Positions 16,333 to 24,268 of a stretch of 64,000 nt of DNA are shown here, one piece after another. A program made the position numbers and the translations under genes. Source of the stretch: Fibrobacter sp. UWEL (lineage in GTDB: Bacteria > Fibrobacterota > Fibrobacteria > Fibrobacterales > Fibrobacteraceae); the NCBI RefSeq assembly GCF_900142535.1, contig NZ_FRBE01000005.1, forward strand, positions 124,001-188,000, in the 5' to 3' direction. The notes below the pieces were generated by a model, which was not told the DNA's origin, made no database searches, and was given only the letters and a program-made list of their open reading frames with translations. Numbering within the stretch: the first letter of the stretch is position 1; the number at the start of each line of letters is the position of its first letter.

Positions 16333-18231
16333 CTAGTTAGAGTCCTGGAGACAACGAACGGAGCGACCGCAGTACTTATCGTAGTAGTACATGCTGGCAG
16401 TCTCGTAGCCGTAGTACAAGCGCATGTAATAGGCGTAGTAGCTACTGTCCTCGCTAGCAGACCAGAAGAGGGCGTAGTCGCCGGCACCGATGAAATAGCC
16501 ATCGTCGTACCTGTAGCCCGCAGGGAGCGCGGAGAAGCCGTAGGCATCCGATCCGTTGCCATTGCTGTGCCAGCCAGTGGTGGACTTGAGAACCTTACCA
16601 GCAGTACTGGAACCACCAACGGCATTTCTTAGTGTATCAAATTCAGCCTCACTGGGCAAATGCCATCCTTCAGGGCATACACCTCGAACAGTTCCGCTAA
16701 TAATACAAGTTTCTTTGTAGCCACAGGCCTTGCCTGCGGTAGAGAATACCGCCGCAGAATCTATTGCCGCAGACCAGGTATATAAGCGACCATACTTGGC
16801 ACATGAATCCGCACTGTTATTATAGCAATAGCTACTGGCTGAACCCTCATTGTATTCATACCTCAAGTTCTCCGCCATCCAAGTTTGGGCTCCAATGGTA
16901 GTCATCATATATACTCTTCCATCTCTGGCATCAACAAAGGTTTCATGGGTAGAAAGAGTTCGAATAGAGTCCAAAGCATTCGCCACTCTAAACGAGTCTG
17001 CATCACACACATAACTCTTAACTGCGGTTGAATTTCCATACAACATCGCACTAATTTTTCCATCCTTGGTACAATTACCAAGTACCCATGCTTTGTCAAC
17101 ATTCCATGAACCATTAGAACAAGTGTATGTATGGATAGCATTTTTGAATTCAACTGAATTTCCGTCCAAATAGCTAACGCACGCCGTCCCCAAAGCACTA
17201 TCCAAAGGAGTTGCTCTTACAAATTCATTGTTTGTGAATTTATAGAGTTTGCCATCGCTGAACTTTACGATTGATCCATCTTTATAGATCCAAGTTCCAT
17301 TTTCACAAGTGAGAGAAATGTCTTTCAATTTCGATTCAACGCCATCCAAATAGCTAACACACCCCTTTTCTACAAAGGTTTCGAATTCGCTAGCCTCTCT
17401 AAACTTGTCTGCATCACACACATAGTATTTTTCATCGCTGAACTTGTTCAGTTTGCCATCGGTTGTGCATTCCGTGTAATACTTATCCACTTCGATATCA
17501 GTTGCTTCACGCCAGAGTAAATCACGAGAATTACGAGGATCAGTTGCACAGATGTAATACTTGTCCTTGTCAATATTTCCCGGGATAATCAAGCCTTCTA
17601 CGTCGCAAACTTGGTTGCGAGTATTACGTTCAAACTCGTCGATATCACGCCAATAATAAACCTTTTCCGCATAATAATCCCCTCGCCGCTTAAATCCACT
17701 ACTCCCAAATTGAGTGCTGTACCACAGGGTATCGCACAAGAAGTAATTTCCATTATGAACACTGGCTGCATTCTGGTTTTTCTTGATTGTACCAAAGCGG
17801 TCTTCGGTGCACTTGCCAACACCATATTCGCTGGCCCAGAAGTCATTAACATACTTTTCAAACATAGGTACGACTCTAGAAAGTTTCCAACCTTCCACAT
17901 TCTTACGGTAGTTAGCAAACATCTTTGCGCTGTCGGCGGCAAAGGCAAAGTCTGCGATCACAGTGCGGGCAGACTTACCGGTCCAAGCACCGTCTTCCTT
18001 GATGTCTTCACGGAAATCCTTCATCATGGCCTTTACATCAAATTCGGTATTGGTAATTGCACCCTGAATCATGATGCTCACGGCAAGCAAGGCTCCATTG
18101 GCAGCGCCATCTTTCGTAATATCCAACTGTTCTGCAGAAAGCTTGTTCCCTGAGGCATCTACGGCAACATCGGCATCAATGTGGAACGCAGCAAGCACTT
18201 CGGTCAGGGCCCTTTTTTTTTGCACCGGCAA
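16333..18231 (-). CDS. FISUMP lipoprotein, 3' part after an A9 frameshift
   Basis: This frame continues the lipoprotein that begins at 19180. It opens inside a run of nine A on the coding strand (18213-18221) with KKRALTEVLAAFHID, which lines up with KKRAQKEIFAAFGID in the DGR target protein. There follow a helical region, several Cys-containing repeats (units of the type YYVCDADKFREA and CVSYLDG), and a FISUMP domain (QTWMAENLRYEYNEG, CPEGWHLPS) ending SVRCLQDSN. The terminal 60 residues are very rich in Tyr, Gly, Asp and Ser. Without frameshifting this part would not be made, since its own first codon is a TTG lacking a signal peptide. Confidence 0.75.
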   Translation of the reverse strand: MPVQKKRALTEVLAAFHIDADVAVDASGNKLSAEQLDITKDGAANGALLAVSIMIQGAITNTEFDVKAMMKDFREDIKEDGAWTGKSARTVIADFAFAADSAKMFANYRKNVEGWKLSRVVPMFEKYVNDFWASEYGVGKCTEDRFGTIKKNQNAASVHNGNYFLCDTLWYSTQFGSSGFKRRGDYYAEKVYYWRDIDEFERNTRNQVCDVEGLIIPGNIDKDKYYICATDPRNSRDLLWREATDIEVDKYYTECTTDGKLNKFSDEKYYVCDADKFREASEFETFVEKGCVSYLDGVESKLKDISLTCENGTWIYKDGSIVKFSDGKLYKFTNNEFVRATPLDSALGTACVSYLDGNSVEFKNAIHTYTCSNGSWNVDKAWVLGNCTKDGKISAMLYGNSTAVKSYVCDADSFRVANALDSIRTLSTHETFVDARDGRVYMMTTIGAQTWMAENLRYEYNEGSASSYCYNNSADSCAKYGRLYTWSAAIDSAAVFSTAGKACGYKETCIISGTVRGVCPEGWHLPSEAEFDTLRNAVGGSSTAGKVLKSTTGWHSNGNGSDAYGFSALPAGYRYDDGYFIGAGDYALFWSASEDSSYYAYYMRLYYGYETASMYYYDKYCGRSVRCLQDSN

Positions 18232-19180
18232 TATTGTAGCCTTCGTTTTGCACCAAATATTTTACGCGTTCGTATTCAAGGTTCGTGAGCATGTTGATGT
18301 TTGCGCCTTTCTGCACATCTACGATGGCTCCAATGGTCATTTGCAAGTTGCTCTTGTTGCCTGTAAGTTCGCTACGGTAATAGCCGCTGGCCTCAATCAT
18401 GGCAAACTGGCTGGGCATTTCCAAATCGCAAAAGGTATAGGTTCCAATGCTGTTGTTGAACGACTCGTTCAATGTATCGCCAACAGGGAGCAAGTTCTTG
18501 CCATCCAGCGGGATAATGCGGTAAGTGGAACCCTGCAGGTACGGGCCCTTCTGTGCCACACCTTCAATGGAACCGCCAGTAATTTTCACCGGGTCACGGT
18601 TCGTAAAGTCTTCTGCGTCGGCTTCATAGCTGGAGCTGCTCCAGATTGCCGTATCCAGGTAGCAATAGAGCGGAGCGTTCGGGTCTTCGGTTTTTAAGCA
18701 AATCACCTGAGTTTCTGTATCTTCGGGTGGATTTTCCACCGGATTCCAGAATCCTTCGTAGCACTTGTAGGTGGAGCCCTCGTAACCCATGTACTTTCCG
18801 TCAAAATCGGCGGCGCACTTGCGCAAGGTCACAGAACCACCACCAGAACTGCTGGACTCGCTGTTCTCTTTTTCGCCACTGCTAGACGACCCAGTTTTTT
18901 GACTTGAGCTAGACTTCACTACATCCACAGCCTCATCGTCGCGTACCCAGTCGCCGCCTTTACAAACATAGCCTTCGCCACTTTCTATAACAAAACCTGT
19001 AGCCCCCTCCTTCTTGGAGGTGCAGTTGGGCAAATCTTCATAATCGTCAACCTCGTAGTCAGCATCACTTACCGGGCCGGATGACTCGTTATTGCTCGCC
19101 TTGGTAGAATTGTCGTCACCACAAGCAACGAACAAAATGGAAACAGCAGCTGCCATTCCTATTTTCCTAAAAATTCCCAT
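18176..19180 (-). CDS. FISUMP lipoprotein, 5' part before an A9 frameshift
   Basis: The lipobox (LFVAC, Cys20) and the first 100 residues are nearly the same as in the FISUMP gene at 14607, including YVCKGGDWVRDDEAVD and a Ser-rich linker. A domain shared with the DGR target follows (GVAQKGPYLQGSTYRIIPLDG, then NMLTNLEYERVKYLV). The frame then runs out 17 codons after the A9 tract with unrelated residues. Removing one A joins it exactly to the downstream frame. The cause may be a true mutation, transcriptional slippage or a sequencing error. Confidence 0.75.
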   Translation of the reverse strand: MGIFRKIGMAAAVSILFVACGDDNSTKASNNESSGPVSDADYEVDDYEDLPNCTSKKEGATGFVIESGEGYVCKGGDWVRDDEAVDVVKSSSSQKTGSSSSGEKENSESSSSGGGSVTLRKCAADFDGKYMGYEGSTYKCYEGFWNPVENPPEDTETQVICLKTEDPNAPLYCYLDTAIWSSSSYEADAEDFTNRDPVKITGGSIEGVAQKGPYLQGSTYRIIPLDGKNLLPVGDTLNESFNNSIGTYTFCDLEMPSQFAMIEASGYYRSELTGNKSNLQMTIGAIVDVQKGANINMLTNLEYERVKYLVQNEGYNIAGAKKKGPDRSACCVPH

Positions 19181-19388
19181 AGTTCACCTCTGAAAGGTTT
19201 TAATTTGCTTACCTTTTGCGGAATGTAAAAAAAAAAAACAGACGTCAATAAATTGAGACAAAGCTCCTATTTTTCGTTAATTTCCCTAAAATTTTTATGT
19301 ATATTGCCTAGAAAACACCCCTCGAGTCCCACTTTTGGACCTCTTACCAGGTTCCTCGGGCCTCGAACCTAAATACAGGAGATATTCC

Positions 19389-19934
19389 ATGGCTTTTAAT
19401 CAGCTGGACAAGCCCCAGGCAGGCGAAACCATCGCCATTATGACCACCAACCACGGCGTGATGAAGTTGCGTCTTTTCGAAGAACGCGTCGGCGAATGCG
19501 CAACCAACTTCATTGAACTGGCCAAGCAGGGCAAGTACGATGGCGCCCCCTTCCACCGCATCATTTCTGGTTTCATGATCCAGGGCGGCGACTTCACCAA
19601 CCGTAACGGTACCGGTGGCCACGCTGCAGGCGGTCCGGGCACCACCATCGGCGACAAGTACGACCCGTGCCTCACCCACATGCGCGGCGCACTCAGCTGG
19701 GCAAAGACCATGATGCCCCACTCCATCGGTTCCCAGTTCTTCATCGTCCACGGCGAAGACGTTCACTTCCTGGACCATCCGGCAAACGGTGGCCCTGCTG
19801 AAGGTTACTCCGTGTTCGGCCAGCTCTACGAAGGCTTCGAAGTTCTGGACGAAATCGCCGGCGTTAAGACCGACCGTCGCGACGCACCTTACGAAGACGT
19901 GATCATCGAATCCGTAAAAATTGAAAAAGCATAA
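19389..19934 (+). CDS. ppiB: Cyclophilin-type peptidyl-prolyl cis-trans isomerase
   Basis: Cyclophilins catalyse prolyl isomerisation during protein folding. The core motif FHRIISGFMIQGGDF holds the catalytic Arg, GSQFFI follows, and YSVFGQLYEGFEVLDEI closes the fold. The 181-residue protein has no signal peptide, so it should be cytoplasmic. The ATG at 19389 has AGGAG 7 bases upstream; an open frame before it is not supported. Confidence 0.93.
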   Translation: MAFNQLDKPQAGETIAIMTTNHGVMKLRLFEERVGECATNFIELAKQGKYDGAPFHRIISGFMIQGGDFTNRNGTGGHAAGGPGTTIGDKYDPCLTHMRGALSWAKTMMPHSIGSQFFIVHGEDVHFLDHPANGGPAEGYSVFGQLYEGFEVLDEIAGVKTDRRDAPYEDVIIESVKIEKA

Positions 19935-19960
19935 GAGCTTTGAGCCTTGAGCTTTGAGGA

Positions 19961-19986
19961 AACGCAGGAGAAATCCTGCGTTTTTT
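19961..19986 (+). terminator. Terminator after the cyclophilin gene
   Basis: The perfect 9-base stem AACGCAGGA / TCCTGCGTT with a 4-base loop is followed by a T run. Confidence 0.85.
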
Positions 19987-20016
19987 CACTTTTCTAAAAA
20001 AAATGCACCACGCCCC

Positions 20017-20045
20017 TTGACAACATCCAAATAAATTTCAATATT
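20017..20045 (+). promoter_or_regulatory. Promoter of tRNA-Ala
   Basis: TTGACA at 20017-20022 and AATATT at 20040-20045 are 17 bases apart, and the tRNA begins 14 bases further on. Confidence 0.65.
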
Positions 20046-20059
20046 TGGCGTACCCTAAT

Positions 20060-20132
20060 GGGGTTATAGCTCAGTTGGTAGAGCGCCTGCATGGCATGCA
20101 GGAGGTCAGGAGTTCGACTCTCCTTAGCTCCA
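20060..20132 (+). tRNA. tRNA-Ala (anticodon GGC)
   Basis: The cloverleaf is complete: acceptor GGGGTTA with TAGCTCC (two G-T wobbles), D-arm AGCTCAGTTGGTAGAGC, anticodon stem CCTGC/GCAGG with loop ATGGCAT, and T-arm AGGAG-TTCGACT-CTCCT. The discriminator is A. The CCA end is not encoded. Confidence 0.96.
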
Positions 20133-20138
20133 CTGAAA

Positions 20139-20177
20139 AAAGAGGTTTGCTTTCTTATTAAGCGAACCTCTTTTTTA
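20139..20177 (+). terminator. Terminator after tRNA-Ala
   Basis: The stem AGAGGTTTGCTT / AAGCGAACCTCT (one mismatch position) is followed by six T. Confidence 0.8.
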
Positions 20178-20300
20178 TTCCCTCAATCATCCAGCCTATT
20201 TCGTAAATACAAGCTTATTATTCGGGACGATTCGTCTCATTCCTAAAAACTTGGTTCCTTTCGTTTTTTATATTTTGTTCGAAGAGAAGGAATTGGGAAA

Positions 20301-22280
20301 ATGAGTATTTTGTTCAACAAGCTCAAATTCATTGCCACTTTTGGCATCGCTGTCGCAGCAACCTCCTTTGCCGAGGAATGCGACGAGAAGACTATGGACG
20401 CATTCGCCTACGAAGACTGCATCGCAGCTCAGAATGGCGCCGAGGTGGACAACACCGACTTTAGCAAGCGTCCCGCAGCAAATGCGGAGGTTAAGCCCGC
20501 TGTTGAAAAGTACAGCCCCTTCGGCAAGACCGCCTACCTCACCTCCTCCTTTGGCGAGAACCGCGGCACACGCTACCACATGGGCATTGACTATTCCACC
20601 GACATGGTAGAAGGCTGGGCAGTCCTCACTCCGGAAGACGGTTACGTGAAGGAAGTGAAGGTCTCCCCCTACGGATACGGCAAAGTCATGTATTACAAGG
20701 GCAACAGCGGCAAGACTTGGGTGTTCGCACACCAGAGCAGCTTCGGGCCCCACTTGGATTCCCTCCTAATCAAGAAGATGATCGCCTCCAAGAAGAACGA
20801 TGTGTCCATCACGCCCAACACCGTTCATAAGAAAGGCGACACCCTGACCTTCGCAGGCAGCACCGGTATCGGCAATCCTCATCTCCACCTGGAAATGAAG
20901 ATGAACGACAACAAGGTACTCTCTCCCTGCGGTCACGACGTCCTTTGCGGCGACTCCATCGCCCCTCAGGTATTTGCAGCAGCAGCCCTCTACAAGAATG
21001 ATGTGGCATTCACCTCCAAAGAAGCTCTGGACCAGGGTTGCGTAGAAACTCCGATTCCCAACACATTCTCTAACGACGTGCCCGTGCAGGTCGCCTTCAA
21101 GATTGTTGACTACAGCCGTCTGCCCAAGGAAAACCCCATGGCAGTCCGCCGTGTTGACCTGTACCGCTACGACGAAAAGGTTTTCAGCAAGGTTCTGGAC
21201 ACCATTACCTTCCCCAATTCCGTTAAGATTCGTGACGAACTGCTATGGGCAGAAGAAGCAGACACCCTGGGCGACTGGCATTTTATCAAGATTGGGCTTC
21301 CGCCCCAGTCCTCCTACCGTCTGGAAGTGGAAGACTTCGTGGGGAACGTGACCACCAAGAAGTTCAACCTGAAGTCCAACTGCAAGAACAACGAGCCCTT
21401 CAAGAAGACTCACTATCAGGAAACTCCGCTGTTCACCTACTTGTCCAGAGCCATGATTGACTTCAGCAAGTGCAGCGAAGGTTACGATTTCGAAGTTTAC
21501 GACAAGGAAGACAACCTCCTGTCTAGCAACCTCTGCAAGATGTATCCCAAGAAGTTCGCAACAGTCGCAAAGATTGGCGAAACCTTCCCCACCATCGCCT
21601 ACATCAAGTACGGCAAGGGATCCCAGGCAGAAAAGATCTACGTTCACTACCAGGAAAACAAAACTTCTAACATCAACTGGAAGGCCCAAGTCGACGGCAT
21701 GGAAATTCTCCAGAGAATCTCCGGAGCAACGAACATTAGCAATAACGGCAACATTGCCCTGGCCTTCGTGAAGCACCATACCGACAGCCTGGATTACTTT
21801 GAATTCCACCCCAAGGGAATGCAGTTCTTCGGCAAGTGGGACATTTGCATCGATGACAATACCGCCAAGGGCCCCCTGTACTGGCTTGGGGAAACCAGCC
21901 GTAACTGGTTTATCTTCAGCAAGCAGACCAAGGGCAAGAATCGTTGTGCAAGCGCTAACGAAATCCGCGATATTGCAGCCATTGATAATCCCAACGCCCC
22001 CACCCTGGGATTTGCCTACTGGGGCACCACCATCTTTGGCGGACTTCACGCACCGGCTCTCAAGATACCCGTCATGTACAAGTATGCGGGCATTGAAAAC
22101 GGAAACGCAATTACCGTGAAGTACAAGAACAAGTGGATTCCGGTGGAATACGATTCCGAACCTAGGGAGCTGGTCATCCTTGGCGAACAGCTGCCCGAAG
22201 ATAATGAAACCATTACCGTCCAGATCGTAGACGAAGCCGGCCACAGAGCCACCTACGACGTAACCATTCCCGAACTCTAA
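20301..22280 (+). CDS. M23 (LytM-type) metallopeptidase domain protein, secreted
   Basis: A signal peptide ends near residue 24 (ATSFA-EE). The M23 domain covers about 65-215: the zinc ligands are in YHMGIDYS (H-x3-D, near 93) and in PHLHLEM (near 198). M23 enzymes cut peptidoglycan cross-bridges or peptide stems. The remaining 440 residues are beta-rich with no motif I recognise and are probably periplasmic or surface-exposed. It stands alone between two terminators. If active, it would act in cell-wall remodelling. Confidence 0.85.
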   Translation: MSILFNKLKFIATFGIAVAATSFAEECDEKTMDAFAYEDCIAAQNGAEVDNTDFSKRPAANAEVKPAVEKYSPFGKTAYLTSSFGENRGTRYHMGIDYSTDMVEGWAVLTPEDGYVKEVKVSPYGYGKVMYYKGNSGKTWVFAHQSSFGPHLDSLLIKKMIASKKNDVSITPNTVHKKGDTLTFAGSTGIGNPHLHLEMKMNDNKVLSPCGHDVLCGDSIAPQVFAAAALYKNDVAFTSKEALDQGCVETPIPNTFSNDVPVQVAFKIVDYSRLPKENPMAVRRVDLYRYDEKVFSKVLDTITFPNSVKIRDELLWAEEADTLGDWHFIKIGLPPQSSYRLEVEDFVGNVTTKKFNLKSNCKNNEPFKKTHYQETPLFTYLSRAMIDFSKCSEGYDFEVYDKEDNLLSSNLCKMYPKKFATVAKIGETFPTIAYIKYGKGSQAEKIYVHYQENKTSNINWKAQVDGMEILQRISGATNISNNGNIALAFVKHHTDSLDYFEFHPKGMQFFGKWDICIDDNTAKGPLYWLGETSRNWFIFSKQTKGKNRCASANEIRDIAAIDNPNAPTLGFAYWGTTIFGGLHAPALKIPVMYKYAGIENGNAITVKYKNKWIPVEYDSEPRELVILGEQLPEDNETITVQIVDEAGHRATYDVTIPEL

Positions 22281-22298
22281 GAAACAAGTTTGAGATAG

Positions 22299-22330
22299 AA
22301 AAGAGCAACCCTAACGGGTTGCTCTTTTTT
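22299..22330 (+). terminator. Terminator after the M23 peptidase gene
   Basis: The perfect stem AAGAGCAACCC / GGGTTGCTCTT with a TAAC loop is followed by a T run. Confidence 0.88.
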
Positions 22331-22359
22331 GACCCGCACAAAGCGGTCTAAGTGTGAGC

Positions 22360-22391
22360 AAAAAGGCTCTGGTATAAACCAGAGCCTTTTT
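22360..22391. terminator. Bidirectional terminator hairpin
   Basis: The perfect 13-base stem AAAAAGGCTCTGG / CCAGAGCCTTTTT with a 6-base loop lies just before the first copy of the structured repeat. Confidence 0.7.
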
Positions 22392-22394
22392 AGC

Positions 22395-22447
22395 GAGAGT
22401 TTGCGCACAGCGTAGGTTTTATCCTAGATGCATTGCGCAAACGGTCT
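22395..22447. repeat. 53-bp structured repeat, copy 1
   Basis: This copy and the one at 22491-22543 are 53 bases long with only 3 differences. Each can fold into a nested hairpin: outer stem GTTTGCGCA/TGCGCAAAC and inner stem TAGG/CCTA around TTTTAT. Each copy is preceded by its own terminator-like hairpin. The function is unknown. Confidence 0.75.
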
Positions 22448-22457
22448 TCCCGTGAAC

Positions 22458-22488
22458 AAAAGGCCCCGGCTTTTCGCCAGGGCCTTTT
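22458..22488. terminator. Terminator-like hairpin between the two repeats
   Basis: The stem AAAAGGCCC / GGGCCTTTT encloses a short inner stem. It precedes repeat copy 2 exactly as the hairpin at 22360 precedes copy 1. Confidence 0.6.
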
Positions 22489-22490
22489 GT

Positions 22491-22543
22491 GAGAGTTTGC
22501 GCACATCGTAGGTTTTATCCTAGATGTACTGCGCAAACGGTCT
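22491..22543. repeat. 53-bp structured repeat, copy 2
   Basis: This is the second copy of the unit described at 22395. It ends 3 bases before the stop codon of rplY. The three differences from copy 1 all lie in the loop regions, so the outer stem is kept. Confidence 0.75.
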
Positions 22544-22545
22544 AA

Positions 22546-23127
22546 TTAAGCTTCTTCAGAAGCCTTTGCGCCACGCTTAGCGGTGATGTTGAAGATCACG
22601 ACGCGCGGAGTGCAAGCCAGTTCCACACCTTCAGCCAGCTTGAGGTCCTTGGCGTAGAAAGTAGTGGGAGCAGGATAGCTGGAGATATCCATTTCGATCA
22701 CGGTCGGAATGTTTGCCGGAGCAGCAGCCAACTGGATGTAGCGGTTCTGCTGAGCAAAGGTACCACCCTGAGTCTTAACACCAACCGGAAGGCCGTTCAG
22801 CTTAACGGGAACGCGAACCTTAACCTTGGTGGTTTCATCAATCTTCAGGAAGTCAACGTGGATGATTTCCTGAGTCAGGGGATCCTTCTGGTAGTTGTAA
22901 ACAACTGCAGCATTGCCTTCCTTGCCATCGATAACGAGGTCAAGAAGGGTGTAGCGCTTGCCCGGGGCGAGGACCTTGCGAAGATCAGCAGCACTGATGC
23001 TGATGTTCACGTTTTCCTGACCCTTACCATAATAGGAAGCCGGAATCTGGCCAGCCTTACGAAGGCGTGCGTTGTCGCGGCTCTTGCCTAACACTCTCGA
23101 GGTTGCAACGAGCTTAGTGAGTTCCAT
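22546..23127 (-). CDS. rplY: Ribosomal protein L25 (TL5/CTC type)
   Basis: L25 binds 5S rRNA in the large subunit. The N-terminal domain (GKSRDNARLRKAGQIPASYYG, with QEIIHVDFLKI near residue 87) is the 5S-binding fold. A C-terminal domain follows, as in TL5/CTC proteins, giving 193 residues rather than the 94 of E. coli L25. It lies 39 bases downstream of tRNA-Gln on the same strand. Confidence 0.95.
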   Translation of the reverse strand: MELTKLVATSRVLGKSRDNARLRKAGQIPASYYGKGQENVNISISAADLRKVLAPGKRYTLLDLVIDGKEGNAAVVYNYQKDPLTQEIIHVDFLKIDETTKVKVRVPVKLNGLPVGVKTQGGTFAQQNRYIQLAAAPANIPTVIEMDISSYPAPTTFYAKDLKLAEGVELACTPRVVIFNITAKRGAKASEEA

Positions 23128-23166
23128 AATTTACTCCATTTGAGTTTATGTTTTAAAAGAAAACAT

Positions 23167-23237
23167 TGGGATAGCTGGACTCGAACCAGCGAATAACGGA
23201 ATCAAAATCCGTTGTCTTACCACTTGACGATATCCCA
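23167..23237 (-). tRNA. tRNA-Gln (anticodon TTG)
   Basis: On the minus strand the acceptor TGGGATA pairs with TATCCCA. The anticodon stem ACGGA/TCCGT holds the loop TTTTGAT with anticodon TTG. The T-arm is GCTGG-TTCGAGT-CCAGC. It lies directly upstream of rplY and may share its transcript. Confidence 0.95.
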
Positions 23238-23271
23238 ATGGTGGCGCAAATATAGTATTTACGCCAGATTT

Positions 23272-24159
23272 TTAAAGGGCGGGCACCCAAAAGCGGGTGA
23301 CTTTTTGGTAGCGAGAAATGTCTTTCATGGCATCCGCGGCCTTTTGCGCCTGATCCTTGCTAGCAAAGATTCCAAAGACGGAAGCCCCCGAGCCGGACAT
23401 CAAGGTACACTTGGCGCCCAGACGGAGGAATTCGGCCTTCATTTGTTCTACCAGCGGGTGCAGGGGGAACACAGAACCTTCAAAGGCATTGAAGAAAGAT
23501 TCCGGCTGGAGCAGGAATTCGGTGGCAGATCCCGATTGGGCGGAAGCCTTGTAGGCATCCCAACGGGCAGGTCCGGACTTGGCAACACCTGCGTAGGCAT
23601 CCTTCGTGGGAACGGCGTCCTTGGGGGTACAAATCAGCAGATATTCACCTTCGGGAAGCTGCAAAGGGCTAATGAAAGTGAGCTTTTCGCCAATACCTTC
23701 GGCAAAAGCGGTACCACCACGAACCAGGAAGGGCACATCGGCGCCAAGCTTAGCGCCAATTGCTTCTAGAGTCTCTGCGGGGAAATTCACATTCCAGAGG
23801 CGGTTGAGGAGTCTGAGGGCCGCTGCAGCATCTGCACTGCCTCCCCCGAGGCCTGCGCCAAGAGGCATGACCTTTTCGAGGTAAATGTCAGCACCGAAAC
23901 TATCGGCACCAGCCACACCCTGTTCCACCGCGAAAGCTTTGAGAGCCGCGGCAGCCTTATAGACCAAATCAGACTGAACGGGGTATTCCTGCGGATTATT
24001 GTAAGTCAGGACAATGTTACCATCATTACGAACTTCTGCACTGACCGTATCACCAGCGTCTACCGTCTGGAAGACCGTACCCAAATCATGGTAGCCGTCT
24101 TCACGTTTGCGAATGACATCAAGAAACAAATTAATCTTAGAAGGCGCGTATTCTTTCAT
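23272..24159 (-). CDS. ispE: 4-diphosphocytidyl-2-C-methyl-D-erythritol kinase
   Basis: IspE is the GHMP kinase of the non-mevalonate isoprenoid pathway. The N-terminal substrate motif APSKINLFLDVIRKREDGYHDL and the ATP-binding PLGAGLGGGSADAAAAL (about residue 94) are clear, and LMSGSGASVFGIF is the third GHMP motif. Length 295 fits. The gap 24160-24268 behind it is AT-rich with inverted-repeat character and no gene. Confidence 0.96.
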   Translation of the reverse strand: MKEYAPSKINLFLDVIRKREDGYHDLGTVFQTVDAGDTVSAEVRNDGNIVLTYNNPQEYPVQSDLVYKAAAALKAFAVEQGVAGADSFGADIYLEKVMPLGAGLGGGSADAAAALRLLNRLWNVNFPAETLEAIGAKLGADVPFLVRGGTAFAEGIGEKLTFISPLQLPEGEYLLICTPKDAVPTKDAYAGVAKSGPARWDAYKASAQSGSATEFLLQPESFFNAFEGSVFPLHPLVEQMKAEFLRLGAKCTLMSGSGASVFGIFASKDQAQKAADAMKDISRYQKVTRFWVPAL

Positions 24160-24268
24160 TGTTCATCGTTCATTGTTTATTGATAACTAACGTTATCCAT
24201 TAATGCTGCGGCTCGGTCATGTCAAAACTACGTTTTGCCGCGACTCTCGCCTTGTTATTAATTGTTCA

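Noticed and set aside
19222-19240. A-run before the cyclophilin gene as a third frameshift tract
   Set aside because: It lies between genes, so it can change no reading frame.
22395-22543. CRISPR array
   Set aside because: Only two units are present, the spacer is a terminator hairpin and there are no cas genes.
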